A DNA stretch of 64,000 bases, from contig NZ_JAQYWB010000005.1 in NCBI RefSeq assembly GCF_030145185.1, positions 1 to 64,000 on the forward strand, in the 5' to 3' direction. This DNA is from Desulfoluna sp. (lineage in GTDB: Bacteria; Desulfobacterota; Desulfobacteria; Desulfobacterales; Desulfolunaceae). This document shows, piece by piece, positions 1 through 8,353 of the stretch. Position 1 is the stretch's first letter, and the number at the start of each line of letters is the position of its first letter. The position numbers and the translations under genes were made by a program. The notes beneath the pieces were generated by a model. The model had not been told where the DNA came from and did no database searches. It saw only the letters and a program-made list of their open reading frames with translations.

Positions 1-380
1 CATGCTCCCCATATATTTCTGAGAAAGGTTTCTGAGAAAGGGTGGCAATGCATCAACCCCCTCCCCTATGCGCAGCTCTTCCCGCTGTCAAAACGAAAAA
101 ATCGATTCCCCTGTCCCCCACCATTCATCACACCTATCGGTGGCGCATATTCGCTCTGTTCCATCCCCCCACCGCATGCTATCAAATCTCTCATGGTATC
201 GTGCCCATGGCCCCTTCTCGATCCAGTTGAACCCCACGGCACACCAGGAGACACAAAGAAAGGTGAAAAATCATGGGAGATTGGCCACCGACCCGCCTCA
301 CATTTTTATTGGCGAGATGGCCTCCTTTTGATATAGCTTATGAATCTATAGATATCTGATACACCAGATAGGAGATCACT
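1..380. other. Leading intergenic region, no convincing gene
   Basis: No reading frame here has both a credible start and a family resemblance. A 13-base unit (TTTCTGAGAAAGG) is tandemly duplicated at about 16-41. The last 20 bases hold the AGGAG ribosome-binding site of the gene starting at 381. The segment probably contains that gene's promoter, but I cannot fix a -35/-10 pair. Confidence 0.5.
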
Positions 381-1478
381 ATGAACCCTCTGTTCACCCC
401 CATGACGATCAACGGCATGACCCTTGCCAACCGATTTGTCCGGTCCGCCACCTGGGAAGGCATGGCCGGACCCGACGGGTGCGTCACCCAACGGCTCATC
501 GACTGCATGGCCGCCCTCGCCGACGGCGGGGTGGGGCTGATCATCACCGGACACGCCTTTGTGGCGCTGGAAGGAAAAGCAAGCCCCTGGCAACTGGGCA
601 TCCACGACGATGCCTTTCTTCCGGGGCTTCAAAAGATGGTGAATGAGGTCCACGTCCGGGGGGGGCGCATCGTCGCCCAACTGGCCCATGCCGGCCGCAG
701 AGCCCTCCAGGAAGAGTCCGGCCTTCCCCCCCGCATGATCTCGGCCACAGGAACCGAAGCCCCCCCCGTCACGGAAATGGGTCCCTGCGACTTTAAAACC
801 GTTGCAAAAAAATTTTCCGATGCCGCCAGCAGGGCAAAAAAAACCGGTTTTGACGGGGTGCAGATCCACAGCGCCCATGGCTATCTTTTAAGTCAGTCTC
901 TCTCCCCTTTGGAAAACCGTCGCAGCGACTGGTACGGGGGCTCCGTAACACACCGCATGCGCTTTCTCCTCGAGGTCTACACGGCAATCCGCGAAACCGT
1001 GGGCGCAAGCTATCCGGTCCTCATCAAGCTTAACAGCTCCGATCACCTGGACGGCGGCTTCACCATAGACGAGGCCTGCGCGGTCGCCATTCGCCTTGCC
1101 CATGAAGGCATTGACGCCATTGAGGTGAGCGGCGGCACCCCGGAGAGCGGAGCGCTCTCCCCCATCCGAACACGCATCAACACTCCGGAAAAAGAGGCCT
1201 ACTTCCGCGAGGCCGGGAAAGTCATCAAAGAGTCTGTCCAGGTCCCCGTGATGCTCGTGGGCGGCATTCGCTCCCTTGAGACCGCGGTCACCCTGCACGC
1301 AGAGGGCCGGGCCGACCTCATCAGCCTCTCGCGCCCCCTCATCCGGGAACCCAACCTCATCGCCCGCTGGCACCAAGGGGACACCACCCCGGCTGCCTGT
1401 ACCTCCTGCTGCCGATGCTTTGTTCCGGGCCGCCGAGGCGACGGCATCCGCTGCATGGCCCGGGTGAAAAAATCATAA
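381..1478 (+). CDS. NADH:flavin oxidoreductase, Old Yellow Enzyme family
   Basis: A 365-residue TIM-barrel FMN enzyme of the OYE / 2,4-dienoyl-CoA reductase type, expected to reduce activated C=C bonds in the cytoplasm. Visible marks are the N-terminal NGMTLANRFVRSAT motif, the HSAHGYLLSQSLSP segment with the paired histidines that bind substrate, and NRRSDWYGGS just after it. The C-terminus carries Cys340, 343, 344, 346 and 358, close to the CxxCxxxC-x11-C cluster motif of the Fe-S subclass. The protein stops there and lacks the FAD/NAD domain of long dienoyl-CoA reductases, so it needs another electron source. AGGAG lies 7 bases before the ATG. It stands alone and is convergent with the sensor kinase. 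The substrate is unknown. Confidence 0.9.
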   Translation: MNPLFTPMTINGMTLANRFVRSATWEGMAGPDGCVTQRLIDCMAALADGGVGLIITGHAFVALEGKASPWQLGIHDDAFLPGLQKMVNEVHVRGGRIVAQLAHAGRRALQEESGLPPRMISATGTEAPPVTEMGPCDFKTVAKKFSDAASRAKKTGFDGVQIHSAHGYLLSQSLSPLENRRSDWYGGSVTHRMRFLLEVYTAIRETVGASYPVLIKLNSSDHLDGGFTIDEACAVAIRLAHEGIDAIEVSGGTPESGALSPIRTRINTPEKEAYFREAGKVIKESVQVPVMLVGGIRSLETAVTLHAEGRADLISLSRPLIREPNLIARWHQGDTTPAACTSCCRCFVPGRRGDGIRCMARVKKS

Positions 1479-1526
1479 CTCTGCGACAACTGCAGTGCCG
1501 CCCCGTGGGCTGGTTCGCGGCTGCGA

Positions 1527-4115
1527 TCACGCCAAGGCGCAAGGGGGGTTGCCTTCGCAAGCCCCGGCATCATCGAGTTCCTGCCGAACAGCCGTAAGAA
1601 GCTGGTTCATCGCCACAGGCTTCATCAAAAAAGTCCGCACGCCCACGGCTTCGGCTTTTTGACGCGCCGCCCGGTCGCTGTAACCCGTGCAGAGAATCAC
1701 CGGAATTCCCGGCGTGGATGTCAGGACCTCTTTGGCCAGATCAACACCGGTCATGCCCGGCATGGTCATGTCACTTAACACCAGGTCATAGACGCCGGAG
1801 GTTGCCTGATAATGTGCCCAGGCGTCCTGACTGTCCGTATACACCGTCACCCGGTATCCGGCCCGCATCAGCATCCGCTTCAAAAGAAAGGCCAGCTCCT
1901 CTTCATCATCGACCACCAACACGGTCTCACGTCCTGCGGGGAGATCCTCAACGGGCAGAACCTCAAGGGGAGCGTCGTCCCCTTTCACCGTTGGAAAACA
2001 AAGCGTAAAGGTGGTCCCCACGCCCGGTTCGCTCTCCACCGCGATGGTGCCGCCACTCTCCCGAACGATGCCGTGAACCACCGAGAGCCCAAGCCCCGTT
2101 CCCTTGCCTTCCCCCTTGGTCGTAAAGTAGGGGTCAAAAATCCGTTCACGATTAACCGCATCGATCCCCACCCCGGTATCCCGAACCAAAAGCCTCAGCC
2201 CGGAACCCGAACAATATCCGACGGAGGCTTCCATCGACACCGTATCCAGGTTCACTTCAAGGATCCCGCCGCCCTGCCCTTCCATGGCATGATAGGCATT
2301 GGTGCACAGATTCATAATGATCTGATGAATGCGCGTGGGATCCCCGTAAACCCTCACGTCGTCGGCATGAAGCTGCTCTTTGATGGCAATGGTACTGGGA
2401 AGGGTGGACCGAAGAAGGGTCAGGGCCTCTTTCACCACGGCCTGAACATGCACCGGTTTCAACTCAACCTGATGACGCCGGGAAAGAGCTAAAATCTGGC
2501 CGACAAGGTCCCGAGCCCGTTGAGCCGCTTTCAGAACCCCGGTCATATTCTCCGCCTCCACGCTGTCCTCTGGAAGGGAAAGTTGCGTCATCTCCGCATA
2601 CCCGATGATGGGGGCCAGGATATTATTAAAATCATGGGCAATTCCCCCGGCCAGGGTTCCCAGAGCTTCCATCGCCTGGGAGTGCCTGAGCTGTTCTCGA
2701 AGCTGCTCCTTCTCCTCTTCGGCCTGCAAAAGTCGACTGATGTCTGTAAAGCTATTCACGATGCCCAAAAACTTGCCGTCCGCATCGATCAGAGTATTGG
2801 CATCCACCAGGCAGGGGAGGCCTTCACGGCTTGCCGTGGAAAAAAGGCTCTCACATTTCTGAAGGGGAACCCCGGAAAGCGCCTGCTTCAAGGGGCAGGC
2901 ATCCGTTCTGCAAACGGAACTCTGAAGGACCTCATAGCACCGTTTTCCCACAATATCTGAGGCCTCCACACTAAAGAGCTCGCTGAAGGTACGGTTCACC
3001 CGAAGCAACCGAAACTCCCGATCAATAATCAACTTCGGGGTCGAGGCGTTAAAAACCTGGGTGAGCTCAAGGTTGGCACGAGCCACTCGCTGCCTGGCCC
3101 CTTCCAACTCGACGGCCTGGGCACGCAGAGAGGCCTCCGCCCTGCGACTGACCCGGGTGGCCCTCGCCACTGCGCGCCGGAGGCTCCGGCTCCAGAAGAA
3201 TATGCAGCCCAAGCCCCCCCCGACCAAGATCAGGAGCACCCCAAAGCCATACCTCCGAAACACCGGATCGCGGTACATGGGCTGTGTTTTCAGGTAGTAC
3301 CACTTTTTGAAAATCTCCTGCTTCTCCGCAGGGGTGATGAGCGCCAGGCCGCGATTGAGAATGTCGACCAGCATGGGGTGCGCCTTGGAAACCCCCATGC
3401 AGATTTCATAATTGTAATGGGTATACCCCGAGCACTGAAGCTGATTCAGCCCATGCTTTTCAATCAGATAAGAGATAGCGGCCACGTCCCCGACAAAGCC
3501 GTCCACCTTTTTCAGGATAACCGCCTGCAGGCCATCCAGGATACGATTGACCGGGACCAGCCTCATCTCCGGATACTTTTTCGCCAAGGCCTGATGGTCC
3601 GCGCTGTCCCGCAGCACGGCGACCTTCTTCCCCAGCATATCTTCGAGACTGAGAACAGCTGTCCCCCCCGTCCCCGTCACGATGGTGGTGGGAACCTGAA
3701 AGTAGGCCCGGGTAAAATTGAGATGGATTTCGCGCTCTGGAAGTCGCGCCATGGTTGGGATCACATCCACCTGGTCGGCGTAACCGGCTTGAAGGATATC
3801 GGCCCAGGTCCTGTATCGGACCCGTTTGAATGTAAAGTCCAATTTTTTTTCGATGAGAGCGATGTATTCCGGTGTAATGCCCTGAACGGTCCCCTCCCCG
3901 GTAAAAAACGAGGCGGGCGGCCAATCCGGTTCAAAGGCCAGAGTCAGTTGCCCCTGATGAGCATCAAGCCATTGACGCTGGGCAGCGGTCAACGGATCCT
4001 GAGTCATAGAGGCCGCCTGTGAGACGAACCCAAAAAGAGAACAAACAAACACGCAAAAATAACAAAGGGCGTGCCGATATGAACGATCAAAACGTATAAA
4101 TCCCGACTGATGCAT
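1527..4115 (-). CDS. Hybrid sensor histidine kinase with periplasmic SBP_bac_3 domain
   Basis: I choose the ATG at 4115 because it is followed by a basic, hydrophobic signal/anchor segment; a longer frame reaching 4220 has no such logic. Domains in order: signal segment (about 1-33), a periplasmic amino-acid-binding-protein type domain (about 45-270), a membrane helix (LLILVGGGLGCIFF), a coiled coil, a PAS domain, HisKA with the phospho-accepting histidine in GGIAHDFNN, HATPase_c with DTGVGI and GTGLGL boxes, and a C-terminal receiver with its Asp in LVLSDMTMPG. It therefore probably senses a small periplasmic ligand such as an amino acid. No separate DNA-binding output lies beside it, so its partner is elsewhere or acts through the fused receiver. 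Confidence 0.88.
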   Translation of the reverse strand: MHQSGFIRFDRSYRHALCYFCVFVCSLFGFVSQAASMTQDPLTAAQRQWLDAHQGQLTLAFEPDWPPASFFTGEGTVQGITPEYIALIEKKLDFTFKRVRYRTWADILQAGYADQVDVIPTMARLPEREIHLNFTRAYFQVPTTIVTGTGGTAVLSLEDMLGKKVAVLRDSADHQALAKKYPEMRLVPVNRILDGLQAVILKKVDGFVGDVAAISYLIEKHGLNQLQCSGYTHYNYEICMGVSKAHPMLVDILNRGLALITPAEKQEIFKKWYYLKTQPMYRDPVFRRYGFGVLLILVGGGLGCIFFWSRSLRRAVARATRVSRRAEASLRAQAVELEGARQRVARANLELTQVFNASTPKLIIDREFRLLRVNRTFSELFSVEASDIVGKRCYEVLQSSVCRTDACPLKQALSGVPLQKCESLFSTASREGLPCLVDANTLIDADGKFLGIVNSFTDISRLLQAEEEKEQLREQLRHSQAMEALGTLAGGIAHDFNNILAPIIGYAEMTQLSLPEDSVEAENMTGVLKAAQRARDLVGQILALSRRHQVELKPVHVQAVVKEALTLLRSTLPSTIAIKEQLHADDVRVYGDPTRIHQIIMNLCTNAYHAMEGQGGGILEVNLDTVSMEASVGYCSGSGLRLLVRDTGVGIDAVNRERIFDPYFTTKGEGKGTGLGLSVVHGIVRESGGTIAVESEPGVGTTFTLCFPTVKGDDAPLEVLPVEDLPAGRETVLVVDDEEELAFLLKRMLMRAGYRVTVYTDSQDAWAHYQATSGVYDLVLSDMTMPGMTGVDLAKEVLTSTPGIPVILCTGYSDRAARQKAEAVGVRTFLMKPVAMNQLLTAVRQELDDAGACEGNPPCALA

Positions 4116-4567
4116 CGCTGAAGTCTTTACTTTTCGTGGATAAGCGACCCGAACCCCCGCCAGAAAATTGCCATAACACCGCGCCCACACCAAAAAGTCG
4201 TTCACAAAGCGTGGCCACAAGGCGAGGACAACACTCTACCGGATGATTTCAGGCACCCTCATCGTCATTGGAAATACCCGCACAGCCTTATTACCAAGGG
4301 CATCGTAAAAAATCGGCCATTGCCACGGGGCCTTCGCAAGGAAACCCACTGCAACGTCAACCTTTTCCCACCCTCTCTTCCATGCGGCATGATCACTCAT
4401 CAACCTCATCACAAATGAGGCATGGAGCGTGACAGTTTCCCTCGAAGCACCTATCTCGGATGGCTCCCCCACCAAACCCTTCCTACATTACTTTTCGTCA
4501 CAGTGAAGAAAACCTTTATCCCTTGTTGACGAAAATCGACCGCTCACAGCAGACGGACCACAAAACC
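4116..4567. other. Intergenic region between LysR gene and sensor kinase
   Basis: About 450 bases upstream of the sensor kinase and downstream of the LysR gene. A 79-codon minus-strand frame (4236-4475) shows no recognisable family or clear ribosome-binding site, so I do not call it. No repeat element of the families seen elsewhere lies here. The promoter of the sensor kinase must be in this segment. Confidence 0.4.
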
Positions 4568-5479
4568 TCACGCCGATTTCCCGGGTTCGCATTGCAAAAG
4601 AAGTCGACCCGCGGCCCCCACCAAATGATGGGTAAATTTCTCCAGAAGCGAAGACTTCACATTCCAGACATGCCAATAAAGGGGGACCAAAAGGCCCTTG
4701 TCTGGAGCCACACTGACAAGCGCTCCGGCCTTAAGCAGAGCCGATGCCTGTTGAAGGGGCACCAGGCCGTACCCCATCCCCTGGGAAATGGTGGACACAA
4801 CGCCTATAGACGACGGAATCAGGTGATGCGGGAATCCTCCGGGAGGGACCGTGAACCAAGTTCGTAAAAACCGACCATGAAGATCATCTTTCCGGTTAAA
4901 AAGCACCGCCGGTGCCTTGATTGCCGACTCCGAATCAAAACCACCGGCAAACCAGAGACGGCAGAAGGCAGGCGTTGCCACCATGTAATAACTCATGGTC
5001 CCGAGATACTCCGCCCGACACCCCTGCACCGAGACCGGATTGGACGTAATGCACCCCACCGCTTCTCCACTTTTCAAAAACCGCAGGGTCTCATCCTGAT
5101 CGTCCACACGCACATCCAGCAGCAACCGCTCTTTCAGAAGAAAAGGCGTTAAACCGGGAAGCAACCAGGTCTCCAGGCTGTCCGCGTTGACCCCCACGGC
5201 AAGGGAATGAAAAGCCCCATCCGCGGAAGGAGCCAGCGCATCGACCAAATCCACTTCCAGATGTGACACCTTAAAATAGTGAGCCAGAAAAACCTCCCCG
5301 GCACGGGTGGCGGAAGGGGGCACTGTCCTGCTCAAAAGCACCTGCCCCGCCTGCTCTTCCAGGAGTTTGACCCGCTGAGAAACGGCAGACTGCGAAATAT
5401 GAAGCACCCGCGCGGCCTTTTCAAAGCCACCCTCCAGCACCACACGGGCCATGGCCTCTATTAACTTGTAATCGTACAT
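4568..5479 (-). CDS. LysR-family regulator, ArgP/IciA type
   Basis: A 303-residue LysR regulator. The N-terminal winged helix-turn-helix (ALVEGG-like region followed by AARVLHISQSAVSQRVKLLEEQ) is intact, with a LysR substrate-binding domain behind it. The start at 5479 (MYDYKLIEAM) is preferred over an upstream in-frame ATG because GGGAG sits 6 bases before it and LysR proteins begin a few residues before this helix. It is divergent from a LysE/ArgO-type exporter, the classic pairing in which ArgP/LysG activates export of lysine or arginine when the amino acid is in excess. That role is inferred from family and context. Confidence 0.85.
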   Translation of the reverse strand: MYDYKLIEAMARVVLEGGFEKAARVLHISQSAVSQRVKLLEEQAGQVLLSRTVPPSATRAGEVFLAHYFKVSHLEVDLVDALAPSADGAFHSLAVGVNADSLETWLLPGLTPFLLKERLLLDVRVDDQDETLRFLKSGEAVGCITSNPVSVQGCRAEYLGTMSYYMVATPAFCRLWFAGGFDSESAIKAPAVLFNRKDDLHGRFLRTWFTVPPGGFPHHLIPSSIGVVSTISQGMGYGLVPLQQASALLKAGALVSVAPDKGLLVPLYWHVWNVKSSLLEKFTHHLVGAAGRLLLQCEPGKSA

Positions 5480-5769
5480 GGAAAACTCCCGGTACCCTAA
5501 GAATGCACCTGTCATAAAAACTGCAAATTCGATTTATGCCCACGCCAATTATTAGAATTTCTTATGATGTATATATATAATTAATTTTACTTTTACAATC
5601 GAATCACCCTACATAGGATGCCTTCGTCAAGGACCGGAGACCCCGAAGCGCATTCGCAACCTGGGGTCCCCTGGCCGCCGAAGGCGAGTTTCTTTTCTCT
5701 CTTTGAGTGAAGGCTATTATTCAATATTTCAAGAGCCTTGACCCCATAAATAAACGGACACAAAAGATC
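5480..5769. promoter_or_regulatory. Divergent lysR / lysE control region
   Basis: AT-rich segment between two divergent genes. An imperfect dyad around 5551-5567 (ATTAGAATTTCTTATGAT) has the T-N11-A look of a LysR site and lies next to a run of alternating TA. A fragment of the type 3 intergenic repeat (GCATTCGCAACCTGGGGTC ... GCCGCCGAAGGC) occupies about 5648-5683, on the exporter side. Confidence 0.45.
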
Positions 5770-6378
5770 ATGCTTTTACCATTTTTCAAAGGCTTCGGCA
5801 CCAGCGCCGGCCTGATTATCGCCATCGGGGCGCAAAACGCCTTTGTGCTCAGCCAGGGAGTCAGGCGCAACCACCACCTGGTGATTCCCCTCATCTGCAG
5901 TTTCTTTGACGCCCTTCTCATCACCGTGGGCATCCTGGGGGTGGGCACGGCCATGGCCTCGCACCCCGCCCTGACTCGAGCCGCCGCCTGGGGAGGTGCC
6001 GCCTTTCTCTTCTGGTACGGCGCAGGCTCCTTTCGCTCGGCTTACAGGGGAGGCAACCTGGAAACAGAGGAAGGGGGAAGCACCACCCTGAAAAAAGCGG
6101 TGTTGACCACCCTGGCCGTCACCTTGCTAAACCCCCACGTCTACCTGGACACCCTGGTGTTTATGGGGGGAATCAGCAGCCAATTCCCCCTGGACCAGCG
6201 TCCCTGGTTCGGCTTCGGGGCAGTCATGGCCTCCTTTGTCTGGTTTTTCGTCTTGAGCCTCGGCGGCAATCTCCTGGCTCCCCTGTTCAAGAAAAAAGCG
6301 GCCTGGCGCATCCTCGACAGCCTTGTGGGCCTCATCATGTGGAGCATCGCCCTCTCCCTGCTGATCAGCCTGGCCTGA
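5770..6378 (+). CDS. LysE/ArgO-family amino acid exporter
   Basis: A roughly 200-residue inner-membrane translocator with about six hydrophobic segments. The N-terminal GFGTSAGLIIAIGAQNAFVLSQGVRR is the hallmark of LysE/ArgO, and LNPHVYLDTLVFMGGIS is the second family signature. The ATG at 5770 places the first helix normally; the frame extends 21 codons upstream but those are polar and unlike the family. The divergent ArgP-type regulator supports a role in exporting basic amino acids. Lysine versus arginine cannot be decided from sequence. Confidence 0.88.
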   Translation: MLLPFFKGFGTSAGLIIAIGAQNAFVLSQGVRRNHHLVIPLICSFFDALLITVGILGVGTAMASHPALTRAAAWGGAAFLFWYGAGSFRSAYRGGNLETEEGGSTTLKKAVLTTLAVTLLNPHVYLDTLVFMGGISSQFPLDQRPWFGFGAVMASFVWFFVLSLGGNLLAPLFKKKAAWRILDSLVGLIMWSIALSLLISLA

Positions 6379-6466
6379 CCCCCGAAAGATTGACATCCTC
6401 GAAGAGATCGTTCAAGGTACCCCTATCGAAGACAAATTTCTTTAACGGTATCGTCCCCCTGCACAA

Positions 6467-6483
6467 GGCCGGCAAGACCGGCC
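6467..6483 (+). terminator. Hairpin after exporter gene
   Basis: A perfect stem, GGCCGG / CCGGCC with a 5-base loop, about 90 bases after the exporter stop codon. It is not followed by a T run, so it may be a weak or factor-dependent terminator. Confidence 0.3.
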
Positions 6484-6560
6484 CTCTGTAAGAAAACGAT
6501 GCCGTTGGCGCGGTGCCCTTGAATCACCGTATCCACACGAGTCATACCGGGGAGTTGTCC

Positions 6561-8057
6561 ATGGGCACAGGCAAAAAACCGACCTCCAAGTCTCTTTTTG
6601 ATATCACCCGCATCAACTTTCTCAGCGTTCTGGATCAGCTGGACGAAGGCATCATCATCACCGATCATGACGGGATCATCGTCTATTACAACAACACCCA
6701 GGCTCAGATCGACGGAACCACCCCTGAAACGGTCATCGGCAAGCATGTGACCGAGGTCTACGAGCTCTCCGAAGAGACCAGCATGATCGCCAAGTGCATG
6801 GAGAACACACGCGCCATCCGGAACCGCACCTTTTTTTACCGCACCCGACAGGGGAAGGTGGCCCATACCATTCACTCCATCTTCCCCCTCCTTGAAGGCA
6901 GCCGTGTCACCGGGGCCATCTGTTTCGTCAAAGACTACAACATCCTTCAAAAAAGCACCCCCATGATCGCCATCCCCAACTTCAACAAAAACCTGGGGAA
7001 CGGCACCCGCTACACCTTCGGGGACATCATCGGCAAAAGCTACACCCTCCAGCGTGCCATGATCACCGCCCGGGAGGCGGCCTCCTCCTCCTCCCCCATC
7101 ATGCTCATCGGCGAAACAGGCACAGGAAAAGAGCTCTTCGCACAATCCATCCACAACCACAGCGCCCGAAAAGAGAAGGCCTACACAGCCGTCAACTGTG
7201 CGGCCATTCCGGAAAACCTCTTAGAGGGGGTGCTGTTCGGCACGGTGAAGGGCGCCTTCACCGGAGCCTTGGACAAACCGGGCCTTCTGGAAATGGGCAA
7301 CGGGGGCACCCTCTTTTTAGACGAGCTCCTGGCCATGCCCACCACCCTCCAGGCCAAACTACTGCGGGTGCTGCAAGAGAAGAAATTCCGCCGCATCGGT
7401 TCTCACAAAGAGGTGGAGGTGACGTTGAAAGTCATCAGCGCCATGAACGGGTCCCCCCGAGAGGCTGTGAAAAACGGCCAGCTTCGCACCGACCTCTTCT
7501 ACAGACTCGGCGTGGTGATCGTTCAGATCCCCCCGTTACGAAACCGGCTGGATGACCTCGAAAACCTCATCAGTCACTTCATTCTGACCCTCAATCACAC
7601 CTTCGGCACCCACGTAAAAGCCATTTCCCCTGAGGTGATGGACCTCTTCAAAGGATACAGTTGGCCTGGCAATGTCCGAGAACTGGAACATCTCATCGAA
7701 GGAGCCATGAACAGCGCCGGTCAGAATAAAATCATCGACATCCAGCACTTCACCTCCGCCTTTGAGACCTTCGATGTCCTCGGTGAAGACGAGGACAGTG
7801 GCACATGGACGACCATGGAGACAAACGTCTTTCATAAACTCAAAGGGGCCGCCCCCGGGCCTCTGACTGAAAAAAACCTGTCAGAATCGCAGCAGGAAAG
7901 CGAACGCCAGTCCATCACCCACGCCCTGACCCATGCCGTGGGCAACGTTTCCAGGGCCTCGAAAATTCTCGGCATCTCCCGGCAACTCCTCCACTACAAA
8001 ATGAAAAAACACAAACTCAACCGAAAAGCCTTTTCCGACACCCTCAACAAATCATAA
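6561..8057 (+). CDS. PAS-domain sigma-54-dependent activator of the betaine operon
   Basis: A 498-residue enhancer-binding protein. The start at 6561 is chosen because GGGGAG lies 7 bases upstream. An N-terminal PAS domain (about 20-120; LDEGIIITDHDGIIVYYNN) should sense a small molecule. It is followed by the AAA+ domain with Walker A GETGTGKE, the sigma-54 contact loop GAFTGA, Walker B GGTLFLDELLAMP and the arginine finger region. A C-terminal Fis-type helix-turn-helix (NVSRASKILGISRQLLHYKMKK) ends the protein. The architecture is like RocR and other catabolic activators. It lies directly before an operon with a perfect -24/-12 promoter, so it very likely switches that operon on in response to its substrate. 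This is inferred from arrangement. Confidence 0.9.
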   Translation: MGTGKKPTSKSLFDITRINFLSVLDQLDEGIIITDHDGIIVYYNNTQAQIDGTTPETVIGKHVTEVYELSEETSMIAKCMENTRAIRNRTFFYRTRQGKVAHTIHSIFPLLEGSRVTGAICFVKDYNILQKSTPMIAIPNFNKNLGNGTRYTFGDIIGKSYTLQRAMITAREAASSSSPIMLIGETGTGKELFAQSIHNHSARKEKAYTAVNCAAIPENLLEGVLFGTVKGAFTGALDKPGLLEMGNGGTLFLDELLAMPTTLQAKLLRVLQEKKFRRIGSHKEVEVTLKVISAMNGSPREAVKNGQLRTDLFYRLGVVIVQIPPLRNRLDDLENLISHFILTLNHTFGTHVKAISPEVMDLFKGYSWPGNVRELEHLIEGAMNSAGQNKIIDIQHFTSAFETFDVLGEDEDSGTWTTMETNVFHKLKGAAPGPLTEKNLSESQQESERQSITHALTHAVGNVSRASKILGISRQLLHYKMKKHKLNRKAFSDTLNKS

Positions 8058-8088
8058 GCGCTCGAGTGAAAAATATTTTTCTAAATAA

Positions 8089-8131
8089 GAAAGGAATTTT
8101 GACAAAACCGAAAAAGTGAAAAATTCCTTTC
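8089..8131. promoter_or_regulatory. Inverted repeat, candidate upstream activator site
   Basis: A perfect 12-base inverted repeat (GAAAGGAATTTT at 8089-8100 and AAAATTCCTTTC at 8120-8131) lies about 116-158 bases upstream of the -24/-12 promoter, the usual distance for a sigma-54 activator site. A direct repeat AGTGAAAAAT occurs at 8065 and 8115. It is too AT-rich for a standard terminator. Confidence 0.5.
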
Positions 8132-8246
8132 ACCCCATGCCCCCCTGCCCTTCATCGTTCCCGCCAAACAGCGTTCACCATCGTCCACCGCAATCACGGT
8201 CGTTTTCGCCCCTCAACCCCTTGATGTTGCCTGAAGACTCAACTTC

Positions 8247-8262
8247 TGGCACGCCCCTTGCT
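8247..8262 (+). promoter_or_regulatory. Sigma-54 (-24/-12) promoter of betaine operon
   Basis: TGGCACGCCCCTTGCT matches the consensus TGGCAC-N5-TTGCT exactly. It lies about 90 bases before the first BCCT transporter and immediately downstream of a sigma-54 activator gene. Confidence 0.85.
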
Positions 8263-8353
8263 CTTTCTATCCGGGCATGGGGTTACCAATCCGTACCGGG
8301 CCGTCCTGCCGCCGGTTACGAATGCAACATCATGTTTAATAAAGGGGTTACAC

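Noticed and set aside
306-878. Long minus-strand frames opposite the Old Yellow Enzyme and other GC-rich genes
   Set aside because: They are antisense shadows created by high GC at third codon positions; the opposite strand carries clear family motifs.
3070-3092. TTGGCACGAG ... sigma-54-like match on the plus strand
   Set aside because: It lies inside the sensor kinase coding region, lacks a proper -12 element and faces no gene.
4236-4475. 79-codon minus-strand frame between the LysR and sensor kinase genes
   Set aside because: No ribosome-binding site, no recognised family and no context that supports expression.
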